NCBI GenBank assembly: GCA_958295905.1
Contig: OY282382.1
Coordinates: forward strand, 2,814,001 to 2,878,000
Reading direction: 5' to 3'
Origin: an uncultured Vicinamibacterales bacterium
GTDB taxonomy: Bacteria; Acidobacteriota; Vicinamibacteria; Vicinamibacterales; UBA8438
Length of the DNA: 64,000 bases
Program-made: the position numbers and the translations under genes
Notes under the pieces: model-generated
Seen by the model: the letters and a program-made list of their open reading frames with translations, nothing else
What the model was told of the DNA's origin: nothing
The model's database searches: none
Part shown: piece by piece, positions 43,688 through 52,990 of the stretch
Layout: the number at the start of each line of letters is the position of its first letter
Numbering within the stretch: position 1 is the first letter of the stretch

Positions 43688-44591
43688 GAGTCTGCGCCGC
43701 AGGAGTTCGCGGAACCCCGGTGGCTTGCGTCGTGACGCACGGCGTCAAGGTATCTTCCGCGGTCGACGAGCAGGTGATTTTCGACAGCCGGCGGCGCGAA
43801 CCGAAAACAGGCCGTACACCCCTCCAAACGCCGCGATTCGCACCCGATTCTCGGTCAGCGGAGGCGAGAAGCCGCCCCGTTACGCCGCCATCAGCGCGTG
43901 CAGACGCTTGGCGTTAACCGCCAGGCACACCAAATCCCACTCGCCCCGCACCTGCGCCAGTCCGCGCAGGCTGAAGCGCCGGAAGCCCAGCACGGTCTCC
44001 GGCTGTGTCTCGAACGTCTCCTGCACCTGGTCGAGCAACACCGGCAGCCCTCCCTGGTCGGTGCTCGGCGTCCACCGCCGCCTGCGCGTTGTAGCACTGC
44101 TGGGAGTCCTCGCTGCCCGTCTTCATGATCCCGCTTTCCGGGTCCGTGAAGTTGCTCTGCGACTTCTCGTCAGGCTCCCCATACGCCCGCTTGTACGGCC
44201 GGCCCCCTTCGGATTCCGGGTCCGCCCCGGCTGCCGGTCGCGCGCGGCGTCCGCAGCCCGTTGCGCCGCCTCCAAACGCGCCTGCGCCGCCCGGATCGCC
44301 GCCAAACGATCCTCACGCCGCCGCAACTCCGCCGGCAACTCGTCGCCCCGTACCGCCGGACCCAACCGCACGTCCTCGGCGACGTCGGTCTCATCCGCCG
44401 ACCGCAGCAGCGCGTCGACCTCGCCGGCCAGACGCCCGTTCCTCCTCCCTGCATCCGACCGTAGCTCATCGCCTTGCGCTTGCTCGCATTCGCGCGCACC
44501 TTCGTCCCGTCGATCGACAGCTTCCCGAACCGGGCCAGTCCCAATTCCCGCGCGAGACCGACCACCCCGACGAACAGCCGCTTGAAATCGG
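43688..44591 (-). pseudogene. Decayed IS1182-type (type b) element and transposase
   Basis: Starts with the type-b end GAGTCTGCGCCGCAGGAG and follows the sequence of the copy at 12.0-14.9 kb, including the downstream region with the uninterrupted IS4 target. Transposase pieces are readable on the minus strand (AQAAVDAEH, IDGTKVRANASKRKAM), but internal deletions (for example near 43996 and 44060) and frameshifts destroy it. The element is cut at a CTAG at 44592 by a MITE and continues at 44839-44881. Confidence 0.85.
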
Positions 44592-44595
44592 CTAG

Positions 44596-44704
44596 GAGTC
44601 TGCGCCGCAGAACGGTTTTGGGTCCGATCTGACACAATATGTAGCGGTCAATAACCTTCGCTTGCGCAATATATGGTGGTTATAATTTCCTGCGGCGCAG
44701 ATTC
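44596..44704. mobile_element. 109-bp MITE, copy 3, inserted in the decayed IS1182-type element
   Basis: GAGTCTGCGCCGCAGAACGG to CTGCGGCGCAGATTC, exactly 109 bp, flanked by CTAG at 44592-44595 and 44705-44708. The intact IS has CCAG at this place, consistent with a C-to-T change before the insertion. Confidence 0.85.
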
Positions 44705-44708
44705 CTAG

Positions 44709-44834
44709 TGGTCCGTCATGCCGTAAATTTCTGACAGACGAACTTGAGTCAAACGACGTATTTTCTTCTGCATAGGACTCTTTGTGGTTCGAGGTGAGTG
44801 CCCCGGCGACCCCGTTTTTAGTCGTGGCGATGCA
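44709..44834. other. 126-bp AT-richer segment between two CTAG sites
   Basis: It lies between MITE copy 3 and the resumption of the IS1182-b remnant at 44839. It starts TGGTCCGTCATGCCG and ends TGGCGATGCA; the ends are not inverted repeats. It may be a fragment of another element that used the same CTAG target. No coding content recognised apart from a 22-codon minus-strand frame. Confidence 0.5.
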
Positions 44835-44970
44835 CTAGGTGCCGTCGCCGAAACTCGCAAATCGTCCGGTGCTGCGGGACGCCGGCCTCGGAAATCGTCG
44901 TCTGCGGCTCCGACTGCCGTCCTATCAACCCTGTCAGGAGCCTGCACCGTTCTACGCAGCCGCCCGGCTG

Positions 44971-47466
44971 TCAGCGATCCTGACGGGCCAACGTGACCGA
45001 AAGGTCGCGCGCGCGTCGCCATTGAAACGGCGTGCTCTTCACGATGCCGAGCACGACGGCGGACCAGCGATAGTCGTCGGCCGCGGCCTCGCGCAGGATG
45101 CGGCGCACGGCGGGACGGTCGGTGTGCCCGAGCCCGCGGCCGAGCGCATAGGCCAGCAGCTTCTCGGTGACGGCGCCGGCGAAATCCCCGCCCCGGCTCA
45201 ACAGCACCCGCCGCAGGCCCGCCGGTCCCTCGAACGCCGCCCCGCTGGGCATCGTCGCCGACGAGTCGATGGGCCGGCCGGTCTCGCTGGTGGCGCGCCA
45301 CGTGCCGACGGCATCGAAGTTCTCGAGAGCGAAGCCGAGGGGATCCATCGGCGCATGACAGCCCGCGCAGGCCGGATTGGCGCGATGCCGCTCGAGCCGA
45401 TCGCGGACCGACGCCGGCTCGCCCCCCGCGCCGCGGTCCGGCAGCCCCGGCACGTTCGGCGGCGGCTCGGGCGGGGGGGCCCCCAGGATGGTCTCGAGCA
45501 GCCACTTCCCGCGCACCACCGGCGACGTCCGGTTGGGATAGGACGTCACCATCAGGAGGCCGCCGTGACCGAGGAGGCCGCCGCGCGGATGACCGGGGTC
45601 GAGCGTCACTCGCCGGAAGCGGTCTCCGTAGACCCCGCGGATGCCGTAGTGCCGCGCCAGCCGTTCGTTGACGAACGTGTAGTTCGCGCTCAGCAGCTCG
45701 AGGAGGCTCCGGTCCTCGCGGAGGGTGCTCTCGACGAACAGCTCGGTCTCGCGCCGGAACGCGTCGCGCAGGTTCTCGTCGAACTCGGGATAGTCGGCCG
45801 ACTCGCGCTCCTGAGACTCGAGGTTGCGCAGGCGCAGCCACTGGCTCGCGAAGTTGTCGACGAGGGCCTTCGAGCGGGCGTCGGCGAGCAGCCGGCGCGT
45901 CTGCCGCTCCAGCTCCGCCGGGTCGCCGAGCCGCCCGTCGGCCGCCGCCTGCAGCAGCTCGTCGTCGGGGATGCTGCTCCACAGGAAGAACGACAACCGC
46001 GACGCCAGTTCGAGGCCGCCGAGCCGATACGGCGTCCCCGGCGCGGCGTCCCGTGGATCGCGCTCGATGCGGAAGAGGAACTCGGGGTCGACCAGCATCC
46101 GTTCCAGCGCGAACTGGATGCCGGCGTCGAAGTCGCCGTCGCGCCGCCCGGCGCGGAAGAAGTCGAGCAGCGCCTCGACCTCGCCGCCTTCGACGGGCCG
46201 GCGGTACGCCCGGCGGGCGAGCCGGCCGAGAATCCGCCCGGCGCAGGCCGTTTCCTCGTCGGCGGTGGCGGCGGCCTCCGGCCGGCAGATGAATATCTCG
46301 CGGCGGCTCGGCGTGTCGCCGGGGCCCGCGACGGCGTAGGGGCCGCCAATCGCGACCTGCTCCACCGCCGCGTTCTCGTCGTACCGTTCATCGACGAAGC
46401 GGCCGTAGCCCCGGTTTCGCGGCTGCAGCACCCCCTCGGTCTCCGACCGGCGTCTCACGAAGGAGACGCCCACGAGCCGCCGACCCGCCCGGGCGGGGAA
46501 ACGCACCTCGAGGCCGGCGTCCCCCGTGTTCATGTAGTACTCCCACTCGGGAGCCCCGGCGATGTTCCCGGAGAAGCTCAGCGGGGCCATCTGACCCACC
46601 GAATCGGCGTCGCCGACCGTGAACCGTTTGACGAGGGCGCCGTCCACCCGCACGTCGAGCTCCTGCGGTGCCGAGAAACCGAGGATGTAGTCGGAGAAGT
46701 TCCGGTGGAGGCGGACCTTGATCGTGTACTCGCCGTCGACCGGGAAATAATGCCGAATCGCCAAGCCGCCGCGGGAGCCGAACGACAGGTCGTCGTCCTG
46801 CCGGTCGTCCTGCAACCGGCCGGGATGCACCCGGTAGGTCGCGACGGCGGGATCGACGGGGGCGATGCCGACGGCGAGGCGGCTGATCCGGCGCGCGGCC
46901 GAGAGGTATCGCGACACCAGATCCGGCGAGATCGAGAGCACGTCGCCGTTGTTGTCGAAGCCGTGCTCGTAGGTGTCGTCGGCCGGCAGCAGGGCGGCGG
47001 CGTCGACCTCGATCGCGAGCAGATCGCGGACGGCGGCGTGATACTCGGCCCGGTTGAGGCGGTGGAACGTCTCGCCGCGGCCCGGGTCGGGACGGGCCAG
47101 GGCCACCGTGTCGATCTCGGTCTCGAGCCAGGCGGCGACGGCGCGGTACGTGGCCTCGGCGGGCCGCGGGCTGCCCGCCGGCGGCATCGTCCGCGCCCGG
47201 AGCTTGACGATGACCCGCTCCCAGGTCTCGGCGTCGGCGCCGACGTGGGCCAGGTCGTGGGTGTCGAGGGCCAGCCCCGCCGTGCGCGTCCGATCGTTGT
47301 GGCAGCGCACGCAGAACCGATCGAGCGCCCCGCGAACCGAGGTTGCCGATGCCGGCGCCGCGGGCTTGGGTGTCTGGGCGGCGGCGATCGGCGGGCGGCC
47401 TGAAACGGCCGGCAGGCCGATCAGGACCACCAGAACTCGGACCAACAAACCGGCTCGGGCCATCAT
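44971..47466 (-). CDS. DUF1592-family cytochrome-c-like multidomain protein
   Basis: 831 residues. The ATG at 47466 is preceded by GGAGG at 5 bases. A signal-like segment (LLVRVLVVLIGLPAVSG) leads to a PSCyt1-type domain with CVRCH at about residues 52-56. The order is then DUF1587 (FHRLNRAEYHAAVRDLL), DUF1595, DUF1592 (SRLSFFLWSSIPDDELL), DUF1588 (TSPVVRGKWLLETILGAPPP) and DUF1585. A second CxxC motif (CAGCH) precedes DPLGFALENFDA. These exported proteins pair with DUF1552 partners. The open frame extends upstream into the tandem repeat at 47.5 kb, but the ribosome site argues against using it. Confidence 0.93.
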   Translation of the reverse strand: MMARAGLLVRVLVVLIGLPAVSGRPPIAAAQTPKPAAPASATSVRGALDRFCVRCHNDRTRTAGLALDTHDLAHVGADAETWERVIVKLRARTMPPAGSPRPAEATYRAVAAWLETEIDTVALARPDPGRGETFHRLNRAEYHAAVRDLLAIEVDAAALLPADDTYEHGFDNNGDVLSISPDLVSRYLSAARRISRLAVGIAPVDPAVATYRVHPGRLQDDRQDDDLSFGSRGGLAIRHYFPVDGEYTIKVRLHRNFSDYILGFSAPQELDVRVDGALVKRFTVGDADSVGQMAPLSFSGNIAGAPEWEYYMNTGDAGLEVRFPARAGRRLVGVSFVRRRSETEGVLQPRNRGYGRFVDERYDENAAVEQVAIGGPYAVAGPGDTPSRREIFICRPEAAATADEETACAGRILGRLARRAYRRPVEGGEVEALLDFFRAGRRDGDFDAGIQFALERMLVDPEFLFRIERDPRDAAPGTPYRLGGLELASRLSFFLWSSIPDDELLQAAADGRLGDPAELERQTRRLLADARSKALVDNFASQWLRLRNLESQERESADYPEFDENLRDAFRRETELFVESTLREDRSLLELLSANYTFVNERLARHYGIRGVYGDRFRRVTLDPGHPRGGLLGHGGLLMVTSYPNRTSPVVRGKWLLETILGAPPPEPPPNVPGLPDRGAGGEPASVRDRLERHRANPACAGCHAPMDPLGFALENFDAVGTWRATSETGRPIDSSATMPSGAAFEGPAGLRRVLLSRGGDFAGAVTEKLLAYALGRGLGHTDRPAVRRILREAAADDYRWSAVVLGIVKSTPFQWRRARDLSVTLARQDR

Positions 47467-47486
47467 CAACGCCTCCACTCCGACGA

Positions 47487-47826
47487 TCATGTTCCGAACG
47501 CCTGCGCCCGCGTCGATGTTGCCTTGCGCTGCGGCGTCCGCCGCGTCATCCGTCCTGGGGTTCACGAACGCCGCGATCAGCGTGTCGACCTTGCCTTAAA
47601 TTCCGAACGCCTGCGCCCGCCCCGGGGTCGTCTTTCGCCGCGCTGCGGCGTCCGCCGCGTCAACCGTCCTGGGGTTTCACGAACGCCGCGATCAGCGTGT
47701 CGACCTTGCCTTAAATTCCGAACGCCTGCGCCCGTCCCGGGGTCGTCTTTCGCCGCGCTGCGGCGTCCGCCGCGTCATCCGTCCTGGGGTTCACGAACGC
47801 CGCGATCAGCGTGTCGACCTTGCCTT
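47487..47826. repeat. Three tandem copies of a ~112-116-bp unit
   Basis: Copies begin near 47487, 47599 and 47715, each starting (G/A)TTCCGAACGCCTGCGCCCG and ending with CGTGTCGACCTTGCCTTAA (the last continues into CTTCGAGCC). On the minus strand the unit encodes the C-terminal end of the small membrane protein at 47711-47950 (LIAAFVNPRTDDAADAA). The upstream copies are duplications of that gene's 3' end. Confidence 0.9.
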
Positions 47827-47950
47827 CGAGCCGGGCGGGCTGCTCACCCTGACCGCGGACATGGCCGTCAAGGCGGCCGAGCCGAGTGTCCATGCGGATG
47901 AACAGGCCGGCGATAGCGACGGCGGTGACGGTCCAAGTTTCGGGCGTCAT
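47711..47950 (-). CDS. Small single-pass membrane protein with short coiled tail
   Basis: 79 residues from the ATG at 47950. TWTVTAVAIAGLFIRMDTRL is a signal-anchor followed by a helical region (RLDGHVRGQGEQPARLEGKV). This architecture resembles the small membrane/coiled-coil proteins at 55.9 and 56.4 kb. Its 3' end is the unit that has been tandemly triplicated downstream. Confidence 0.6.
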   Translation of the reverse strand: MTPETWTVTAVAIAGLFIRMDTRLGRLDGHVRGQGEQPARLEGKVDTLIAAFVNPRTDDAADAAARRKTTPGRAQAFGI

Positions 47951-48109
47951 GACCAAATGCTATCACCAACACGAGACGGAATCCCCAATCCCCAAGCCCG
48001 ACCTTCCCGACGGCGCGCTCAATCGAACCCCGGGCCGTTCATCGAGCCGGCTGCGGCGCCGGCCGGCGGTCCGGACCACCCGCGACCCTGAACAGGCTGA
48101 AGCGGGCAG

Positions 48110-48336
48110 GGGGTTCAACCGGTGGACCGCGGCGGGAATCGCCGGCGGAGTCGGCGCATGGGTATACGGGGCGGGCATGGTCGTAGATTTCGGCGACCGA
48201 CCCGGGCGGATTTTCACCTCCGGGTTGATCGGAACGTTGACGACCGCCTTGGCGGCGAACCAAACGGGAGCGAACTTCGGTCTCCCGGAACCCCGCAAAA
48301 CCGCACTTTCCCCCCTCGGGGCCGCGACCCTTTTTG
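48110..48336 (+). CDS. Fragment of a small membrane protein, cut by IS remnant
   Basis: The plus-strand frame reads FNRWTAAGIAGGVGAWVYGA then RIFTSGLIGTLTTALAANQ, two likely membrane helices, before running into the type-a IS1182 remnant at 48337. An ATG at 47949 is in frame but the region between is not convincingly coding. No family recognised. Confidence 0.35.
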
Positions 48337-48700
48337 CAGCCCGTGGCGAAAGTCGGCATTCAGGGATCGACAGGGCGGTTCTCACGTTCTACACTGGCAA
48401 GCATGGCGATGGGCACGACGGGTCGCAGCAATCGCGAAGGTCGCGAAGATGAAGGGCGGCAGCACCCGCATGGCCCACAAGAGGGAGCATGCGGTGGATC
48501 TGGAGACGGGTGCAGTGTTGGTTGTGACGATCCAGGGGCGGACGCGGGGGATACGGCGACGATGGCCGAGACCCTGGTGACGGCGGCGGGGCAGGGGGAG
48601 GCGGTGTTGCCGGAGGCGGCGGGGGTTGCGGACAAGGGCTTCCACAGCAACGAGACGATGGTGGATCCGGCGGCGGGGTTCGGAGCTACCAGCAACGGAA
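48337..48700 (+). mobile_element. IS1182-type (type a) remnant with internal deletion
   Basis: Begins CAGCCCGTGGCGAAAGTCGG, follows copy 1 through the leader to GGGTCGCAGCA, then jumps to GCGAAGGTCGCGAAGATGAA and continues through the region encoding DKGFHSNETMVD. The rest of the transposase and the right end are missing. Confidence 0.85.
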
Positions 48701-48793
48701 TACGACTCAAGCCCAACCGTCATCGAAGGAATCAAGGGAATGCTCGATCTTGAAATACCGGATGCGCGGGTTCGCTTTGAAGAGACACGCTAA

Positions 48794-48938
48794 CAGCCCG
48801 TGGCAAAACTCCGAGGCGCGCCGGTGGCGCGGAAACGGCTCGGATCGGCCGGACTTCGGCGATTTCGACCGCTGTACGACACGTTCCCGGGCCGAGTACG
48901 GCTCCGGCCGGATGCAGCACAACTTCTGCCACGGACTG
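48794..48938. repeat. 145-bp MITE-like repeat with type-a-like ends, copy A
   Basis: Ends CAGCCCGTGGCAAAACTCCG and (reverse complement) CAGTCCGTGGCAGAAGTTG; flanked by CTAA on both sides (48790-48793 and 48939-48942). The ends resemble the type-a IS1182 ends. The interior GGCGATTTCGACCGCTGT and CCGGCCGGATGCAGC recur in reverse orientation at 54.57-54.73 kb. Confidence 0.75.
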
Positions 48939-49087
48939 CTAAAGACCGACCGGCTTTGCGCTGCGCCGGGAGGAACCCGAACGGTCGAGGCCGGGGGCGG
49001 AAGCATCCACGGTACGGAAATCCGCAAGCGTATCCAGCGACAAGCGAAAACCCAAGCGCATCCGCATTGACAACAGCGAAGGGGTAA

Positions 49088-49519
49088 ATGATGTGGATCA
49101 GGATGGCAGCGGCCGCAGCAACGCTAGCGGCGACAGCGGCGGCGGCCGGCTGCAACGACGCACAGATAGCGTCAAGCAACCTCTCTCGGGCAGCGGACAA
49201 CTTTGAGATCATGAGGAGAGTGGTGTTTCTGAACGGGATCACGGACACCTACCTCCTCTCCGTGGAGGGGCTCTGTTCGATCAACGACCAATCACGGCAA
49301 CTGGAAGTTACCTGCAAGGTCGGCCCGAGCGAGTACAAGAAGCACTTTCTCGGGCTCTCGAACAACGTCAGTTACTTCGCCGAACAGCTCGACGGGGCAC
49401 CGGTAAGCACCTACCACTACCGGGTGATCTTCAAGCCCCAGACGATCATTCCAGACATCGACTTCCGGGGGAGCGTGCCGGAGTTGCTGGATGACGCATC
49501 AGAACGCGAAGCCCGCTGA
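49088..49519 (+). CDS. Phage-type beta-sandwich lipoprotein
   Basis: 143 residues with AAGGGG before the ATG. The signal ends at the lipobox AAAGC, then NDAQIASSNLSRAADNFEI, RRVVFLNGITDTYLLSVEGL, LEVTCKVGPSEYKKHFLGLS and TYHYRVIFKPQTIIPDIDFR. These blocks match a family of small lipoproteins encoded by tailed phages. No other phage gene is adjacent, so it may be a leftover of a prophage or a recruited gene. Recognition is from memory of the family. Confidence 0.7.
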   Translation: MMWIRMAAAAATLAATAAAAGCNDAQIASSNLSRAADNFEIMRRVVFLNGITDTYLLSVEGLCSINDQSRQLEVTCKVGPSEYKKHFLGLSNNVSYFAEQLDGAPVSTYHYRVIFKPQTIIPDIDFRGSVPELLDDASEREAR

Positions 49520-49685
49520 CAACCTGCGGGGGCCGCGATGCCAACCGGCCGCGCTCCGCCGTCAACTACCAACGCGCGGAGAAGCCGGTCGCCGAAACCG
49601 TGATGGCTGGGGCGACCGCACCGGCCGGGTTGCCGTCGGAGGCTTGGCTCGCCAACAGGTCTACGGTACACTGCCGCGGTCAGCC

Positions 49686-52600
49686 ATGCACACCGAATCT
49701 CGGGCGCTGCCGAGTCGACGTTCCACGGTCCGGGCCGGCTTCCTGATCGCCGTCCTGGCGCTGGCCGCCGGCGTCGCCGCGCCGGCGTGGGCGCAGGAGT
49801 TCCCGTCCGAAGACCTCGATCACTTCGAATCGAAGATCCGCCCGGTGCTCGCCGCGCGCTGCTATCGGTGCCACGGCGCGGACCCCGGGCGGATCCAGGG
49901 CGGACTGGCGCTGGTCGACGCGTCCGGGGTCCGGGCGGGGGGCGACAGCGGCGCCGTCGTCGTGCCCGGCTCGCCGGACGACAGCCTGCTGATCGACGTC
50001 ATCCGCTACGGCGGACCGATCAAGATGCCGCCCGACGGCCGGCTCCCGGCCGCGGTCGTCGCCGACTTCGAGCGCTGGGTGGCCCGCGGCGCGGTGGACC
50101 CGCGGACCTCCGCCGCTCCGGTCGTGGCGGCCCGGGCCGACAGGGGGGCCGCCTACGACTTCGGTCCGGGCCGCGCGCACTGGGCGTTCCGGCCGATGGC
50201 CCGTCCCGAGCCCCCCGCCGTCGGCGGCGGGGGCCGGGCGCGCGGCGCGATCGACCGGTTCATCCTGGCCCGGCTCGAGGCGGAGGGGCTTTCCCCGGTC
50301 GCCCCCGCCGGCAGGCGTCAACTGCTGCGGCGGGTCACTTTCGACCTGACCGGCCTGCCGCCGACCCCGGCCGAGATCGACGCGTTCCTCGCCGACGAGG
50401 GGCCCGACGCCTACGAACGGGTGGTCGAGCGTCTGCTGGCGTCGCCGCGCTACGGCGAGCGGTGGGGCCGGCACTGGCTCGACGTCGCCCGCTATGCCGA
50501 CTCGAACGGGCTCGACGAGAACATCGCGCACCCGAACGCGTTCCGCTACCGCGACTGGGTCATCGAGGCGTTCAACACCGACAAGCCCTACGACCGGTTC
50601 GTGCAGGAGCAGATTGCCGGCGACCTGATGCCGGCGGCCGGCGACGGCGGGCGGTTCGCGCGTCTCACCGCGACCGGGTTCCTGACCCTGGGCGCGAAGG
50701 TGCTGGCCGAGCAGGACGTCGACAAGATGCTCATCGACATCGTCGACGAGCAGGTGAACATCGTCGGGCGGGCGTTCCTGGCCGAACCGGTCGGCTGCGC
50801 CCGCTGTCACGACCACAAGTTCGACCCGATTCCGACCGCCGATTACTACGCGCTGGCCGGCATCATGCGGTCGACGAAGACGATGGGCGGCGGGCGCAGC
50901 CGGTGGGTGGAGCGGCCCCTCGCCGACGAAGCGACCGTCGCCCGCTACGAGGCGGCGCAGGCGCTGGTCGAGGAAGCGCAGGAGGCGGTCGACGATTTCG
51001 TCGACCAGCAGAACGAGAACCTGCGGCGGCCGCGGCGGCGGGCGCTGGCCGCCTATCTTCTCGCGGCGGAGGAAGCTTACCCCGCCTGGGGCGCCGGCGA
51101 GGCGGCCCGGCGCCGGGGGGGCGGGGCCATCGCCGCCATCGCCGCCCGCGACGGCCTCGAGGCGGCGGTGATCGAGCGCTGGGTCCGGGCCTTCTTCCGC
51201 TACCGCGAGGGGCCCCCGGTGCAGGGCGACGCGCCCAACCCGGGCGTGGTCTTCCAGATCTGGAACGCCTACGCGGCGGCGCCGGCGGCGCGCTATGGGG
51301 AGGTGACCGACGAGCTGCGGGCGCAGATCGCCTCCGAGAAGGTCTTGATCGCGCCGCTGACCCGGAGCTTGGTCCGGGGGCCGGCGCCCGGGAGCCTCGA
51401 CGAGGTCGCCTGGCGCTACGCCAGCCTGTTCGCGGTGATCGAGATCGCCTGGGACCAGCACCTCCAGCGGCTGGGCCTCGAGGACCCGGACGAACTGACC
51501 CCCCGCGACTTCAGGCTGCCCCGCGAGCAGGAAGAGCTGCGCCGGCTCGTCTACGGCGGCCGGCTGTGCATCCTCTGTCTCGACCAGGCGGCGGAGGAAG
51601 CGGTCTACCCGGCCGATGCGGCCGCCGAGCTCGCCCGGCTGCGGGCCGTCGTGGAGGAACGCGGGGCGGCCTCGCCGCCCGAGCCCCCCTATGCGATGTC
51701 GGTCGAGGAAGGCGAGATCGTCGATCTCCCCGTCCACATCCGCGGCAGTCATCTGAACCTCGCCGACCGCCCGCAGCCGCGGGGGTTCCTCCGCGTCACC
51801 GATCACATCGTGCCGCCGCCGCCGATCCCCGCCGACGCCAGCGGGCGGCTCGAGCTGGCCCGCTGGCTCACGCACCCCGAGCACCCGCTCACGGCGCGGG
51901 TCATGGCCAACCGCATCTGGCACTGGCACTTCGGCCGCGGCCTCGTCGACACGCCGAGCAACTTCGGGGCCACCGGCTCGGCCCCCACCCATCCCGAGCT
52001 GCTCGACTGGCTGGCCCGGCGGTTCGTCGACGGCGGCTGGTCGGTGAAGGCGCTGCACCGGGAGATTCTCCTGTCCAGCACCTACCGGCTCGGCGCCGGC
52101 TACGACGAGGCGAACGCGGCGGTCGACCCGGGCAACCGGCTGCACTGGCGGATGAACCGGCGGCGGCTCGAGGTCGAGCCCATCCGCGACGCGCTGCTGC
52201 AACTGGCCGGCACCCTCGACCTGACGATGGGGGGGCGCGTCGCGGAGTACAGCCCGCGCGGCTACGTCTTCAGCGAGGGCGGCACGTTCGGGCGGTTCGA
52301 CTTCTACGCGGCGCCGCGCCGTTCGGTCTACATGCCGGTGGTGCGCAACGCCATCTACGACATCTTCGCCGGCTTCGACTTCGGCAACGCGAGCGACTCG
52401 GTCGGCGCGCGTCCGGCGACGGTGGTGCCGTCCCAGGCCCTGCTCATGATGAACAGCGCGTTCGTCGAGGAGCGGGCCGGCGAGTTCGCCGAGCGGCTGC
52501 TGGCGATGCCCGCGGCGGGCGGGGCGGCGCGGGTCGACCGGGCGTTCGTCGAGGCCTACGGGCGGCCGGCCAGCGACGCCGAGATCGAGGAGAGCCTGGC

Positions 52601-52712
52601 CTTCCTCGCCGACATGCGCCGGATCGCGCCGGGCGGCGGGGAGGAGCGCTTCGCGTGGACGCGCCTGTGCCACGTCATCCTGGGCGCCAGCGAGTTCATC
52701 TACGTCGACTGA
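49686..52712 (+). CDS. PSCyt1-DUF1549-DUF1553 (PSD1) exported protein
   Basis: 1008 residues. A signal peptide ends near AWAQ (residue 37). The PSCyt1 domain has CYRCHG at 59-64 and GGLALVDASGVRAGG, then DUF1549 (LLRRVTFDLTGLPPTPAEID, RYADSNGLDENI, CARCHDHKFDPIP) and C-terminal DUF1553 (RLELARWLTHPEHPLTARVM, NRIWHWHFGRGLVDTPSNFG). Both CxxCH motifs could bind heme. It is paired with the DUF1501 gene that follows on the same strand, the usual Planctomycete/Acidobacteria arrangement. Its enzymatic role is not established. Confidence 0.93.
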   Translation: MHTESRALPSRRSTVRAGFLIAVLALAAGVAAPAWAQEFPSEDLDHFESKIRPVLAARCYRCHGADPGRIQGGLALVDASGVRAGGDSGAVVVPGSPDDSLLIDVIRYGGPIKMPPDGRLPAAVVADFERWVARGAVDPRTSAAPVVAARADRGAAYDFGPGRAHWAFRPMARPEPPAVGGGGRARGAIDRFILARLEAEGLSPVAPAGRRQLLRRVTFDLTGLPPTPAEIDAFLADEGPDAYERVVERLLASPRYGERWGRHWLDVARYADSNGLDENIAHPNAFRYRDWVIEAFNTDKPYDRFVQEQIAGDLMPAAGDGGRFARLTATGFLTLGAKVLAEQDVDKMLIDIVDEQVNIVGRAFLAEPVGCARCHDHKFDPIPTADYYALAGIMRSTKTMGGGRSRWVERPLADEATVARYEAAQALVEEAQEAVDDFVDQQNENLRRPRRRALAAYLLAAEEAYPAWGAGEAARRRGGGAIAAIAARDGLEAAVIERWVRAFFRYREGPPVQGDAPNPGVVFQIWNAYAAAPAARYGEVTDELRAQIASEKVLIAPLTRSLVRGPAPGSLDEVAWRYASLFAVIEIAWDQHLQRLGLEDPDELTPRDFRLPREQEELRRLVYGGRLCILCLDQAAEEAVYPADAAAELARLRAVVEERGAASPPEPPYAMSVEEGEIVDLPVHIRGSHLNLADRPQPRGFLRVTDHIVPPPPIPADASGRLELARWLTHPEHPLTARVMANRIWHWHFGRGLVDTPSNFGATGSAPTHPELLDWLARRFVDGGWSVKALHREILLSSTYRLGAGYDEANAAVDPGNRLHWRMNRRRLEVEPIRDALLQLAGTLDLTMGGRVAEYSPRGYVFSEGGTFGRFDFYAAPRRSVYMPVVRNAIYDIFAGFDFGNASDSVGARPATVVPSQALLMMNSAFVEERAGEFAERLLAMPAAGGAARVDRAFVEAYGRPASDAEIEESLAFLADMRRIAPGGGEERFAWTRLCHVILGASEFIYVD

Positions 52713-52990
52713 GGCGGTTCGGGCAGAGCGTGGGGCCGGCAATCCGTGGTGGAGCCCGCGTCGCACCGCGAGCGGCGAGGCGCCCGTCCGACGAGGGGTG
52801 AACGGGGAGCCTGTCGGGCACCGGCAACCGGTCCGCCGGAACGACGCCGTCGGGCGGGATGCGGCGCCGCTTGAATGCGGCGGAGCGTCTACGCCGTTCT
52901 GCGGTGCGGACCGGAGGGGGGCTTGCTTGGGCGGCGAGCGGAGCCGCGGGCTATTTTCTCCGGGCCGGCCCCGCACAGGAGGGAGGATCG

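Noticed and set aside
47487-47826. CRISPR-like array
   Set aside because: The repeats are ~115 bp, contiguous, without unique spacers and coding on the minus strand; no cas genes.
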